This document shows, piece by piece, positions 32,068 to 40,490 of a stretch of 40,556 nucleotides of DNA (position 1 is the first letter of the stretch; the number at the start of each line of letters is the position of its first letter). The notes below the pieces were generated by a model. The model was not told the origin of the DNA. It did not search any database and worked only from the letters and a program-made list of their open reading frames with translations. The position numbers and the translations under genes are program-made. Location of the stretch: positions 1 to 40,556 of the forward strand of contig JASMDM010000098.1 in the NCBI GenBank assembly GCA_030752795.1, given 5' to 3'. Source of the stretch: SAR202 cluster bacterium. GTDB lineage: Bacteria > Chloroflexota > Dehalococcoidia > Lucifugimonadales > UBA1123.

Positions 32068-34605
32068 CTACGATGCTTCCAATGCGCCCGATGCTACCAG
32101 GTTTGCGATCGCGTCGTCGTCCAAGTCCAGCGTCTCCTTGAGCAAGAGCTCGTTGTGCTCGCCGATCAAAGCTTGAGGCGTGAGGACTCCTGGAGTCTCG
32201 GAGAGCAGGAACTGCAATCCGTCGTACGGCATCGGGCCGCACTCGGTGTGATCGAGCCAGGTGAAGAACTTCCGATGTTGTAGTTGTGGATCTTCCCAGA
32301 GGTCCGCTTGATTTTGGACCGCGCCGGCGGAGACTCCCGCTCGCTGCAGCAGGTCCATCGCCTCATGGCTGTCCTGGTTCGATGCCCACTGCTCGATAAT
32401 GCGGTCGAGGTCGGGCGCGTTTTGTTTTCGTTGGTCCGTCGTGGCAAACCTCAGATCGGCGGCCAGCTCCGGTGTGCCCATCGCGTCGCACAACGATCGC
32501 CATTCGTCCTCGCTGTCGATGGTGATCGCGAGCCAGGACTCGCCGAGGCCGGTGTACTGCCGATCGGCGTCCTTGCATCGATACACGCCGTGTGGGGTCA
32601 TCACATCGTCGCCGTTGCCTTGGCGGTCGATGATCTTGCCGGTGAGCATGTAGTCCATCAACACGGGCGCGAGATAGTGGGTCGCGCATTCGTACTGGGA
32701 CAGGTCGAGATGCTGTCCCTTGCCGGTGCGTCTCCGATACTCGAGCGCGGCGACGATGGCGGCGTAGGCGTTGGGAGGATTCACGAAATCCGAGTACGCG
32801 CCGTATGGTCCCGCTGGGTCGCGGTCGGGCCAGCCTGTGAGGCGATAGTAGCCTGCCAGAGCGCCGGCGAGTTGGCCGAACCCCGCGTAGACCGAATGCG
32901 GGCCGGTTTGGCCTTGCTGACAGGTGCTGAAGTACACCACGTCCGGCAACATTGCGCGGACGTCTTCGTACCCCAGCCCCCAAGACGACATCACTCGCGG
33001 CGTGAAGCTCTCGGCCACGATGTCGGGTTGCCAGGCTCGGATCAAGTCTTTGACGAGCTCACGCGCCTCCGGTGTGGCCATGTTGAGGCCCAACCCGCGT
33101 TTGCCGGTGTTGTAGCTCGCCGGAAACTGGCTGCGATTGATGCCAGAAGTTGCGTCTTTGAACGGCGGGCCGTTGCGCAGCACGTCGGGTCGCGACACCG
33201 ACTCGACTCTGATCACGTCGGCGCCGTGGTCGGCCAGGTACTTCATCGTGATCGGCCCGACCCCGACCCACGTGAAGTCCAGCACCTTGAGTCCCGCGAA
33301 TGGCTTCCCCCGTGCCGCGTGGGCCCCGGTTGGATTCGGTCCAGTCCGGCGTGCAGGCGTCGACTCGCGAAGTTGTCCGAGTATCTCGTCGTTGTGTTCG
33401 CCGATTCTTGGCGCCGGCCTTCGAAGCTTTATCGGGCTTTCGCTCATCTTGATGAACGGACCGAGGTGTGTCAGCTTCTCTCCGAGCTCGGGGTGATCGA
33501 GTTTTGGCCAGAAATCGCGTGCGGCCAACTGTGGACTGTCGGCGATGTCCTGGACGGTGTTGCATGGCGCGGCCAGGATTCGATGCCATATGGCGCGGTC
33601 GTACACCTCCGCCTTGGTCTTGCCGCCGAAGAACTTCTCGACCAGCGATTGAATCTGCATGAACGTTTCGATTGTGTCCGCGTCGTTTTCGGCGACTGCT
33701 TTCGCCAGATCGTAGCCATCGAAGTCCATCGCCAGGAGCCAGTCGGGCGCGACGCCTTCTTCGTTCATCCATTCAACGATCGGAACAATCGTGCGGGGCG
33801 CCATCAGCACGCTCAGATGGCCGTCCAGGCACGGGTACACCTGTCGAACCCTGAGCTGGCCGCGAGACCTGAACGCGCCTTCTCGCTCGACGTTTTCGCC
33901 ATGCAGCGGCGGGTACGGCGTCGCGTTCATGAGCGTCCAGATGACGGCGACCTGCATCGAGACGTCGACGTGTTGTCCCCGTCCCGTCATCTGGCGATGC
34001 CACAGCGCGGTCATCGCGCCCGCGACGGCCTGTCCCGCAGCGTTGAGCTCGGCCTGCGGGAAGCCGATGCGCACCGGCGGCCGATCGGGGTCGCCGCATA
34101 CGTACTGCATGCCGCCCATCGACATCGCGGTTAGGTCGGTCGCTCGGTATTGGGAGTACGGACCGGTCTGCCCAAAGGGCGTGATCGACGTCATGACCAG
34201 CCGGGGATTAATCTCGCTTAGATGCTCGTAGCCCAACCCTAGGCTCGCCATGTAACCGGGCGCGAAGGACTCGATCAGGATGTCCGCGTCGGCAGCTAGT
34301 GTCTTAAGCGTCTCCTGGCCGTCGGACGATTCGATGTCGAGGGTGACGCCGCGTTTGTTGGCGGAGTAGGCTTGCCAGAACAGGCTGGTCTCGACGCCGT
34401 TCGCCGCAGTGTACATGGGCCCGCGCCGTCTGGTCGGGCTGCCGTCGGGCGGTTCGATCTTGATGACGTCGGCCCCAAGGTCGCCGAGCGCCTTGCCGCA
34501 CCAGTTGAAGCCGCCCTCTGTCAGGTCGAGCACGCGAAACGGCGACAGCGCCAGGTTCGTTTCAGGCGCCGGATGAGCATCGGAGGGAGAGCCATTGGCG
34601 GTCAT
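32068..34605 (-). CDS. Fused two-domain CaiB/BaiF CoA-transferase (Asp-less N-half, Asp-containing C-half)
   Basis: 845 residues, twice the family length, made of two complete family III domains. The N-half (about 20-410) has FRVLDLTEGGFNWCG, IEPPDGSPTR, SANKRGVTLDI and LDHPELGEKLTHLGP, the marks of the Asp-less partners. Its catalytic site reads PQAELNAAG, with Glu (E186) at the Asp position. A Pro/Ala/Arg-rich linker (about 412-434) follows. The C-half (435-845) has LKVLDFTWVGVGP, SFTPRVMSSWGLGYEDV and D606 in YGAYSDFV, the catalytic Asp of the Asp-containing type. The order matches pairs 1 and 2. The start ATG 34605 has only a weak upstream GACGGA. The frame is continuous with no break between halves, so this is a true fusion. 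A large overlapping plus-strand frame is a shadow. Confidence 0.92.
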   Translation of the reverse strand: MTANGSPSDAHPAPETNLALSPFRVLDLTEGGFNWCGKALGDLGADVIKIEPPDGSPTRRRGPMYTAANGVETSLFWQAYSANKRGVTLDIESSDGQETLKTLAADADILIESFAPGYMASLGLGYEHLSEINPRLVMTSITPFGQTGPYSQYRATDLTAMSMGGMQYVCGDPDRPPVRIGFPQAELNAAGQAVAGAMTALWHRQMTGRGQHVDVSMQVAVIWTLMNATPYPPLHGENVEREGAFRSRGQLRVRQVYPCLDGHLSVLMAPRTIVPIVEWMNEEGVAPDWLLAMDFDGYDLAKAVAENDADTIETFMQIQSLVEKFFGGKTKAEVYDRAIWHRILAAPCNTVQDIADSPQLAARDFWPKLDHPELGEKLTHLGPFIKMSESPIKLRRPAPRIGEHNDEILGQLRESTPARRTGPNPTGAHAARGKPFAGLKVLDFTWVGVGPITMKYLADHGADVIRVESVSRPDVLRNGPPFKDATSGINRSQFPASYNTGKRGLGLNMATPEARELVKDLIRAWQPDIVAESFTPRVMSSWGLGYEDVRAMLPDVVYFSTCQQGQTGPHSVYAGFGQLAGALAGYYRLTGWPDRDPAGPYGAYSDFVNPPNAYAAIVAALEYRRRTGKGQHLDLSQYECATHYLAPVLMDYMLTGKIIDRQGNGDDVMTPHGVYRCKDADRQYTGLGESWLAITIDSEDEWRSLCDAMGTPELAADLRFATTDQRKQNAPDLDRIIEQWASNQDSHEAMDLLQRAGVSAGAVQNQADLWEDPQLQHRKFFTWLDHTECGPMPYDGLQFLLSETPGVLTPQALIGEHNELLLKETLDLDDDAIANLVASGALEAS

Positions 34606-34719
34606 AGTCGATGTCCGTCGTGGTCGAAGTTAGCCAGGAGGCGGCCACGCGGTGCAGAGTATTAGACCGTGCACGTGCTGTCAACGGAAACGACCAGCGC
34701 TCGCTTGATGCGGCCGCCG

Positions 34720-35127
34720 TCAGAGATGAAAGTCGCGGAAAACGTCGGAAAGTTGGTTGTTCGAGAACAAGAATTTGGCGAACGGTCTCGGGGTGGTATT
34801 CCAAAGCAATTCTAGGTCACTCCATTTCCTGAGGATACGCCTCAGGACTGTTGGTGGGTGTTCTTCACCGTTCGTCAAGAATATGATGCCACCGCTTTCG
34901 CGGACAATGGTGTCCTTTTCAGCTATGACTTTAAGCATCATTTTGTTGCAACTAAGAACCAAGAATCCGAGTTGCCCCGCTTTGGTCAACCAGAATTCAT
35001 CGGGCATCCCGCCCCAACCCATCCCGATTATTGAACGGGCTTCGTATCCAACGGCCTTCAGAGCTCGTGGGACACCGGCCCCGATATCTTCGTCACAAAG
35101 AAGGATCAAGCGGCGATTTGCTCCCAA
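34720..35127 (-). CDS. DUF5615/PIN-like toxin of a type II toxin-antitoxin pair (probably impaired)
   Basis: 135 residues. It opens ILLCDEDIGAGVPRALKAVGYEA (8-30), the acidic D-E-D front and helix of the DUF5615/Mut7-C PIN-like family, with GGIIFLTNGEEHPP (about 79-92) and a helical tail. The second conserved acidic site, normally in a T.DKD form, reads SCNKMM, with Asn61 in place of Asp, so nuclease activity may be lost. The start lies 22 bases inside the end of the upstream DUF433 antitoxin frame, the standard antitoxin-toxin overlap. PIN-like toxins cleave RNA; this one's target and activity are unknown. Confidence 0.65.
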   Translation of the reverse strand: MGANRRLILLCDEDIGAGVPRALKAVGYEARSIIGMGWGGMPDEFWLTKAGQLGFLVLSCNKMMLKVIAEKDTIVRESGGIIFLTNGEEHPPTVLRRILRKWSDLELLWNTTPRPFAKFLFSNNQLSDVFRDFHL

Positions 35128-35795
35128 TATTGCAATGCCGTCTCCACAAGGCTTGGCTCCATTTCAAAGTCTTCTGCGATGAACTCGATACGCAGTCCCG
35201 CCTTGAAGCGTTTGCGAATCGCCAGAACGGTTACGCCACGACCCAATATTGTGGGGAGACCCGTGCTCAGTCTCGGATCGACTACGATGGGCACTGCCTT
35301 ACCAACAGGGAACCAACGTGTGGCGAGGTCTTGCTCGTATTCAAGCTGGTCGACCGCTTGGCTCACGGGCTCGGGCAATGTCCATTGAGCGGGAGCGTCA
35401 ATCGATTGAACACTGGCCGACGGACCTCCTTATTGAAGGAAATGAACAATGTGACCTCCAAAAGCATCGAGCCTCAAGTGAGCGAATGGATATTCGATCA
35501 CAAACGAGTCACGCGCATTAGTGTAGGCGTCTCTAACAGTGCTGAACCTGACGCCTCTTCCCAATTTGCTTTTGCGAAAACGCGCGGCCACCATGATCTC
35601 AATCATTTGGAGAAATGACACCGCTGTCTCATCGCGAGGGTGAAAGAGCGGCGCTACCGTTCGGTCGCCACTCGAGTACCCGAATAGCCAGTTCTTCACG
35701 GTCGTTGTTGAGACATGCGCTAGGCAGCCAGCTTCCATAAAAGTGTACATGGAGCCGACGCGCCAGTCATTGGCTGCAGGAGCACTTCTACCCAT
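35106..35795 (-). pseudogene. DUF433-type antitoxin interrupted by an in-frame stop
   Basis: Two open frames in the same phase make one typical antitoxin. The N-part (from ATG 35795) holds a DNA-binding half: MYTFMEAGCLAHVSTTTVKNW (helix-turn-helix), AVSFLQMIEIMVAARFRK and YPFAHLRLDAFGGHI. The C-part (to 35106) holds the RWFPVGKAVPIVVDPRLSTG segment and the DUF433 core RKRFKAGLRIEFIAEDFEM. A TAA at 35430-35432 (codon 122 of about 230) separates them, with protein-like sequence continuing through it. The TAA could come from CAA or GAA by one change. AAGGAGG follows it at once, but the next in-frame start is a TTG about 40 bases on. Its end overlaps the toxin start. AAAGG about 8 bases before ATG 35795 supports that start. 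Confidence 0.7.
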
Positions 35796-36105
35796 GACAC
35801 CGTACCTTTCAGTAATCAGAATCAAATATCCGCACCTGATTACGCACGATAGGCGAAAACGCCCACTGGTACCGTGATACTAGCACATCGATTCTACGCT
35901 AGTCTCACGTTTCAGCAACTTGTGCATGACAATCATTTTCAAACCTGAGCGAAGAGAATCGTCGCAACCGATGCCTAGACGACGTTGATCTTGCGCCAAT
36001 TCTTACGAAACCAGCGGCTCGCCATCGCAAGGGCTACTTTGGTCGAACAGGGACGTGGGTGTTTTTGTGAATGCTAACTACTTATCGAACAGGGAATCAC
36101 CGATT
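35796..36105. other. Intergenic region, nothing recognised
   Basis: AT-richer than the surrounding genes. It would hold the promoter and operator of the toxin-antitoxin locus on its left side. I see no gene, repeat or clear promoter. Confidence 0.5.
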
Positions 36106-36249
36106 CTAATTGCCAGCCCGGATCTCGTACGAGAACACGAAGAATCCCAGTGCGGATACGATCAGGTAGCCGAGGACGAACACGGCGAACGCGATGGCTA
36201 TCCGCCACATGTGGGGTGCGTAGGTTTGGAGTGCTTGGGCGCGCTGCAT
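36106..36249 (-). CDS. Small single-pass membrane protein (47 residues)
   Basis: The start is fixed by AGGAGG (36255-36260 on the reverse strand) 5 bases before ATG 36249. The protein is MQRAQALQTYAPHMW, then a hydrophobic stretch IAIAFAVFVLGYLIVSALGFF (about 17-37), then FSYEIRAGN. One transmembrane helix with a short polar head and tail. I know no family for it. The frame extends 85 codons further upstream, but that part lacks coding character and a ribosome site. Function unknown. Confidence 0.55.
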   Translation of the reverse strand: MQRAQALQTYAPHMWRIAIAFAVFVLGYLIVSALGFFVFSYEIRAGN

Positions 36250-36722
36250 GACGGCCTCCTGAGATCGTGAACTCGTTGCCGATGGCTTCATGTTCGGGCT
36301 CGGGAGGCGACCGCCAAATACATACGGACTACGGACGGTTGGCGCCCGGACCAAAGTTCCGTGGTACGCGGCTATCGCTCGGGTGTGCGGCGGGCGTGAG
36401 GTCGCTGGGCAGTTACCCTGTCGAGAACCAGAGGAATCAAACCCTCCAGATTTGAATTCCGGGGCGTCCCGATCCTGGTTATCAGACCGAGTCCATAGCA
36501 ACAATTGGCAACGGCAACTTTTCTTTGGTCAAGATCGTTACAAATGGAGAAGCACAGTTCAAGGCCACAGATCGTGGTCAGAACGTGCAACCGGTATGCC
36601 CCGCACGGAATCCTGGAAGCGCTCCCCTTCCAAAGCCGCCCATGGGGGCTGGTTGCAAGGAGAGCGACGTGTGACCGGCAAACCAGATTTAAACAACTGG
36701 AAAGGTTTTCGAGGAGAACGAG
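36250..36722. other. Intergenic region, nothing recognised
   Basis: 473 bases between the divergent small membrane protein and the exported protein at 36723. Short frames on both strands lack ribosome sites and known features. Presumably carries promoters for both genes. Confidence 0.5.
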
Positions 36723-37172
36723 ATGAAGAAACGTTGGCTATTCTTACCCGCCACCATTGCAGTGCTGGCTTTGGGCGCCCTGATGACCGGAGCCGCCTTC
36801 GCGCAGGAGGCGGATACGGACGGCAAGTCGGGAGTGGGAAAGCTGGGAGCAAGGGTCGCTCAGATATTGGGGCTGGGTGAGGGTGAGGTGAACGACGCCA
36901 TCCAACAGGCGCGAACTGAGCTTAAGAACGAAGCCACAAAAGTCAAGCTGGACAAGATGGTGGCGGCAGGGAAAATGACCCAGGAACGGGCTGATGAGTA
37001 CTTGGCATGGTTCGAGTCGCGACCCGCGGACGGCCCAGGCCTAGGTCATCGCGGGTTTGGCGGCAAGAGATTCGGGCATCACGGGCGCAGCATGCGAGGA
37101 CACATGGGTCATTTCGGAGCGCCCCAGGCTCCCGCAGACATGGTTCCGCCAGCAGATGGCAGCTCGCTGTAA
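36723..37172 (+). CDS. Exported small helical protein with His/Gly-rich tail
   Basis: 149 residues. A signal peptide is clear: MKKRWLFLPATIAVLALGAL followed by MTGAAFAQEA, with likely cleavage after AFA (about residue 27). The mature part begins VAQILGLGEGEVNDAIQQAR (45-64), then LKNEATKVKLDKMVAAGKMTQERADEYLAWF. This resembles the small helical repeat found in exported proteins of unknown function (DUF2680-like). The tail (about 105-130) is rich in His, Gly and Arg (GHRGFGGKRFGHHGRSMRGHMGHF in parts) and may bind metal. GAGGAG lies 7 bases before the ATG, and a strong terminator follows. Function unknown. Confidence 0.8.
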   Translation: MKKRWLFLPATIAVLALGALMTGAAFAQEADTDGKSGVGKLGARVAQILGLGEGEVNDAIQQARTELKNEATKVKLDKMVAAGKMTQERADEYLAWFESRPADGPGLGHRGFGGKRFGHHGRSMRGHMGHFGAPQAPADMVPPADGSSL

Positions 37173-37186
37173 ACCACAATTCGGAA

Positions 37187-37230
37187 CGAATCTGGGATGG
37201 GTCTCATTGGACCCATCCCGGATTCGTCGA
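37187..37230 (+). terminator. Intrinsic terminator after the exported-protein gene
   Basis: CGAATC-T-GGGATGGGT pairs with ACCCATCCC-G-GATTCG: a 16-bp stem with one T-G pair and an 8-base loop (37187-37226). A short T run (GAGTTTTCG) follows at 37230-37236. It starts 15 bases after the stop codon. The rest of 37231-37770, over 500 bases, shows nothing recognisable. Confidence 0.7.
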
Positions 37231-37770
37231 GTTTTCGTAGCACAAGAGTAAAGATGCTGCACCGCCGGTTGATCGTCGATTGACTCTAGCCTGTTCGTGG
37301 ACCTGGGTATCCGGAGCGACATCACGCCGATCCACGCTCAACAGTTCAATCGCAAGCCAGTCTTGTTGTGAATACTTCTCAGCTCAGCCCTCTGCTGGCA
37401 ACCTGCGCGAGGTTGGTCGCAGTCGTCACGTAGATCCGCACTAACGCTGTCGTCGCGATTGTCCGGGCTTGATCCCAACGTGTATGTTGGCGAACGCGCC
37501 CATCAGCTAATGAATACAGAAAAGCAGGTTTCACAAATCGGGCGGCTCGGTTCCACTTCATGCGCCACGCAATGGACTCGCCATCGCCAAATTTCCCGCC
37601 TCTTGGTCATTAGTTTCGGCCTGAGTATCACGGCTCAGGCGCGTATCAGCCGCCAGGCGATCGGGTCAGGGCATCGCGGTCCGGAACTAGATGATTCGTG
37701 CGTCAGGCCGAGCTCCGGTTGGAGTTCATGGAAGTGACCAGTGGCGGGTTGGTCCGCCGCGCCGGACCGG

Positions 37771-39258
37771 TCAGTCCGATCCGTCGCCGGATGCCAGTTC
37801 CACCGGCGCCGAGTTCGTGGACTTCACCCGGCGGACGCCGCTGAAGAACGAGGCCGCAACGCCCAACGTCACGATCATCGCGACGATGAAGTACGCATCG
37901 CGCAAGCCGGTGGTGAACGCTTCGAGCACGCCCGCCCCGCCGCCGGCCGTGACCGCTGACAGCGTCGGAGCGTAACCCATCGAGCCCATGGTAGCCGTGA
38001 CCAAGGCCGTCATCATCGCGATGGAAGTCACGTTGCCCGCGTTGCGCACCAGGTTCAGGAACCCGGACATCACCCCGTAGCTACTCTGAGGGACCGTGCT
38101 GAGGACGGCGCTGTTGTTGGGAGCGTTCAGCGTGCCGGAGCCGAAGCTCTGCATGACCATCCCCGCGATGGCCACCCATAGCGGCGAATCGGTCTGCAGC
38201 CTGGTCAGCGTCAGCAGACCGGCGACGCAGATCGCCATACCGCCCACCGTAAACGGCCTCCATCCGTAGCGATCCGAGAGCCGGCCTGCCAGCGGTCCCG
38301 TGATAATTATGGCGATCGCGCCCGGAACGATGACTAGCCCAACTTGCGCCGGTGAATAACCGAGCACGGCTTGCAGATAGAACGGCATGAGGAAACGTAC
38401 GGCGGACATCCCCAGGAACGAGATGTAAAACGCGGCGACGCTCAGACTGAACAACGCGCTCCGGAACAACCGAACGTCCATCATCGGCATCGGGGCGTGC
38501 AACTGCCACCATGCGAACCCGATGATCTGGAACACCGTCAGGCCCATTGCGATCGCGATCCCTGGGTGGTCCCACCCGATCCTCGGACCCCACGTCATCC
38601 CCAGCAAGAACGACAGCAGCGCCCCAGCCGAGAGCGTCGCGCCGAGCCAATCGAACGCGCCTTGCGAGTCAGCGGCTTGACCTTCGCGACGAGCATCGAG
38701 AACGACCCAGGCGGCAACCAGTGCGATTGCGCCGAGGAACATGTTGCCGTAGAACACCCATCGCCAGTCGAAGGCGCCGACAAGAAATCCGCCAACCGCG
38801 GGGCCAGCCACCCCACCGATGCCGACGACGCTCATCTGCAAGCCCAGCGACCTGCCACGCTCCTGGGCTGGAAAAGTCGCCACGATCATCGCCATCGACG
38901 TGCCCTGGGTCATGGCCGACCCCACGCCTTGGAAGATCTTCGCCAGAATCAGAACCGTGACGTTGGGGGAGGCACCCGCGACTCCTGCGCCGACGACGAA
39001 AATGACGAATCCAAGCAGGTAGATCCGCTTTCGACCAACCATGTCGGCGAGCCTGCCCATCGGCATCAGCAGGGCGCTGATTGCCAGCGCGTAGCCGAGG
39101 ACGATCCACTGAGTCGTGGTCAGATCGGTCTGGAAGTGATCCGCGATGGATGGGAGAGCGACGATAACGCTGCCATGATCGGCAACCGACGCGAACAGCC
39201 CGATGGCAAGCGCGAGGAACGCCCACCATTTGTAAGCCGACCCCTGAAATACGTTCAA
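37771..39258 (-). CDS. MFS drug-exporter-like transporter (DHA2/EmrB-QacA type)
   Basis: 495 residues from TTG 39258, about 14 transmembrane helices. LPSIADHFQTDLTTTQWIVLGY (about 34-55) is the DHA2-type first loop, GRLADMVGRKR (67-77) is motif A, and GIGGVAGPAVGGFLVG (about 144-159) is the antiporter motif C. The frame continues upstream to 39588 but would overlap the TenA gene in another phase and lose coding character, so a start near 39258 is preferred; no strong ribosome site is visible. The gene is 43 bases after TenA on the same strand. DHA2 exporters pump organic compounds out with protons; the substrate is unknown. Confidence 0.85.
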   Translation of the reverse strand: MNVFQGSAYKWWAFLALAIGLFASVADHGSVIVALPSIADHFQTDLTTTQWIVLGYALAISALLMPMGRLADMVGRKRIYLLGFVIFVVGAGVAGASPNVTVLILAKIFQGVGSAMTQGTSMAMIVATFPAQERGRSLGLQMSVVGIGGVAGPAVGGFLVGAFDWRWVFYGNMFLGAIALVAAWVVLDARREGQAADSQGAFDWLGATLSAGALLSFLLGMTWGPRIGWDHPGIAIAMGLTVFQIIGFAWWQLHAPMPMMDVRLFRSALFSLSVAAFYISFLGMSAVRFLMPFYLQAVLGYSPAQVGLVIVPGAIAIIITGPLAGRLSDRYGWRPFTVGGMAICVAGLLTLTRLQTDSPLWVAIAGMVMQSFGSGTLNAPNNSAVLSTVPQSSYGVMSGFLNLVRNAGNVTSIAMMTALVTATMGSMGYAPTLSAVTAGGGAGVLEAFTTGLRDAYFIVAMIVTLGVAASFFSGVRRVKSTNSAPVELASGDGSD

Positions 39259-39301
39259 GAGCGGCGACAGTCCCGTGGGGTGAATGGTCCTAGCCGGGGC
39301 A

Positions 39302-39988
39302 TCAAGTGGGCCACTGTTCCAGCCTGTACGCAGCGTCCCAGAACATGTACTCGAAGCGGCTCCCCGCCAGGAACGCCGCTTCCATTCGAGCGCGCTCCTG
39401 TGGCCCGCCTTCGTCGGCCATGCGGTCGACGAATGAGCGGAGCCAATCGACAAGCACGTCGAATTCCGGATCGTTGTAGGCCTCGATCCACCGACCGTAC
39501 AGAGGTTGGCTTTCGGGCGCTCCGCGAGAGTGAAGCATCTTCCCGATCTCGCAATACCCCCAGGCGCAGGGAAGGATGACGGCGGCAATCTCTCCTACGC
39601 TTCCGGAGTATGCCGTCTGGATCATGTGGTCGTTGTATGCCAGTGTCGTCGGCGACGGCTCGGTGGCGGTGAGTTCATCCTCGGTGATCTCGAAGTCGGC
39701 GCAGAAGCTGACGTGCAGCGCCATCTCGGTGTTGAGCGTCTCGTGGATCAGGCGCGCGAACCAGCCCATATCTTCGATGGTGGGCGCTTTCGCGACGGCC
39801 AGAGACAGCGCCCGGCAGTATGCGACCAAGAAGATGTAGTCTTGCCGCATGTAGTAGCGAAAGTTCTCAACCGGCAGGCTGCCGTCGCCGATCCCGACCA
39901 CGAACGGATGGTTCTGCTCCCGCTCCCACATTTCGGCGTATTTGGCTCTGAGTTCGTCTGAGAACGAAATTCCGTCTTTGGGCATCAT
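39302..39988 (-). CDS. TenA-family thiaminase II/aminopyrimidine aminohydrolase-like protein
   Basis: 228-residue all-helical TenA protein. HPFVVGIGDGSLPVENFRYY (27-46) and RQDYIFL (48-54, with D50) are the family front. The active-site Cys is C141 in LPCAWGY, and the closing Glu is in SRFEYMFWDAAY. TenA with Cys hydrolyses the aminopyrimidine breakdown product of thiamine for salvage; other roles occur. The start overlaps the stop of the cyclophilin-like gene by four bases (ATGA type), so the two are coupled. No TPP riboswitch was seen upstream, and no other thiamine gene is in the window. Confidence 0.88.
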   Translation of the reverse strand: MMPKDGISFSDELRAKYAEMWEREQNHPFVVGIGDGSLPVENFRYYMRQDYIFLVAYCRALSLAVAKAPTIEDMGWFARLIHETLNTEMALHVSFCADFEITEDELTATEPSPTTLAYNDHMIQTAYSGSVGEIAAVILPCAWGYCEIGKMLHSRGAPESQPLYGRWIEAYNDPEFDVLVDWLRSFVDRMADEGGPQERARMEAAFLAGSRFEYMFWDAAYRLEQWPT

Positions 39989-40356
39989 ACCCTCTCCACG
40001 CGAACATCGGAACCGGACGCCGACTTGAGCACCGTCGGGTCGCCTTCGATCTGGCCGATCACGTTTACGGGGCTCGCGGGCCTGATCTCGTCGCCGGTGC
40101 TCATGGGCGTGAGGCCGTAGAACAGGCAGATCGCTTGACCAGGAGGCCAGAACGCAACAGCGCTCATGTCGACCACGGCCTCCGAGTCTTGCTCATCGGC
40201 GGTCAGATCGGTGCGGAAATAGACCTCATCGCCCCACGTGCTGCCGGTCGAGATGATCGGCAACGCGTCCCACACGAGATCCGCGGTCGCGCAGCCGTTG
40301 AGGAGCGCCGTGACTTCTACGTCGCCGACCTGGATCTTGATTCGTCGTTCTTGCAT
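39985..40356 (-). CDS. Cyclophilin-like-fold protein (TM1367 type)
   Basis: 123-residue beta barrel of the cyclophilin-like family PF04126. Typical segments are RIKIQVGDVEVTALLNG (5-21), ALPIISTGSTWGDEVYFRT (about 31-49), VAFWPPGQAICLFYGLTPMS (67-86) and GDEIRPASPVNVIGQIEG (88-105). The family lacks the prolyl-isomerase active site and its function is unknown. AGAGGA lies about 9 bases before the ATG. It overlaps the TenA start, which suggests a joint role or a small-molecule-binding partner for it. The 200 bases to the window edge hold only the repeat copy at 40491-40522. Confidence 0.85.
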   Translation of the reverse strand: MQERRIKIQVGDVEVTALLNGCATADLVWDALPIISTGSTWGDEVYFRTDLTADEQDSEAVVDMSAVAFWPPGQAICLFYGLTPMSTGDEIRPASPVNVIGQIEGDPTVLKSASGSDVRVERV

Positions 40357-40490
40357 GTGTACACGTTCCTCTTCATGCTCCGCGATCGAAGACGTCGTCG
40401 GGTCGAACGTCGTGTCCGATTCGCGTCATGCTGGTCCATCCGCCGGGCGACAGGTATCCGGAACCTGGCGGCGACAGAGTATCTCATGCG

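Noticed and set aside
32284-34134. 616-codon open frame on the plus strand opposite the fused CoA-transferase
   Set aside because: It is the antisense shadow of a strongly coding GC-rich gene; it has no family features, and the minus strand encodes two complete CoA-transferase domains.
39259-39588. N-terminal extension of the DHA2 exporter
   Set aside because: It would overlap the TenA gene in another frame and is not transporter-like; the first helix begins after 39258.
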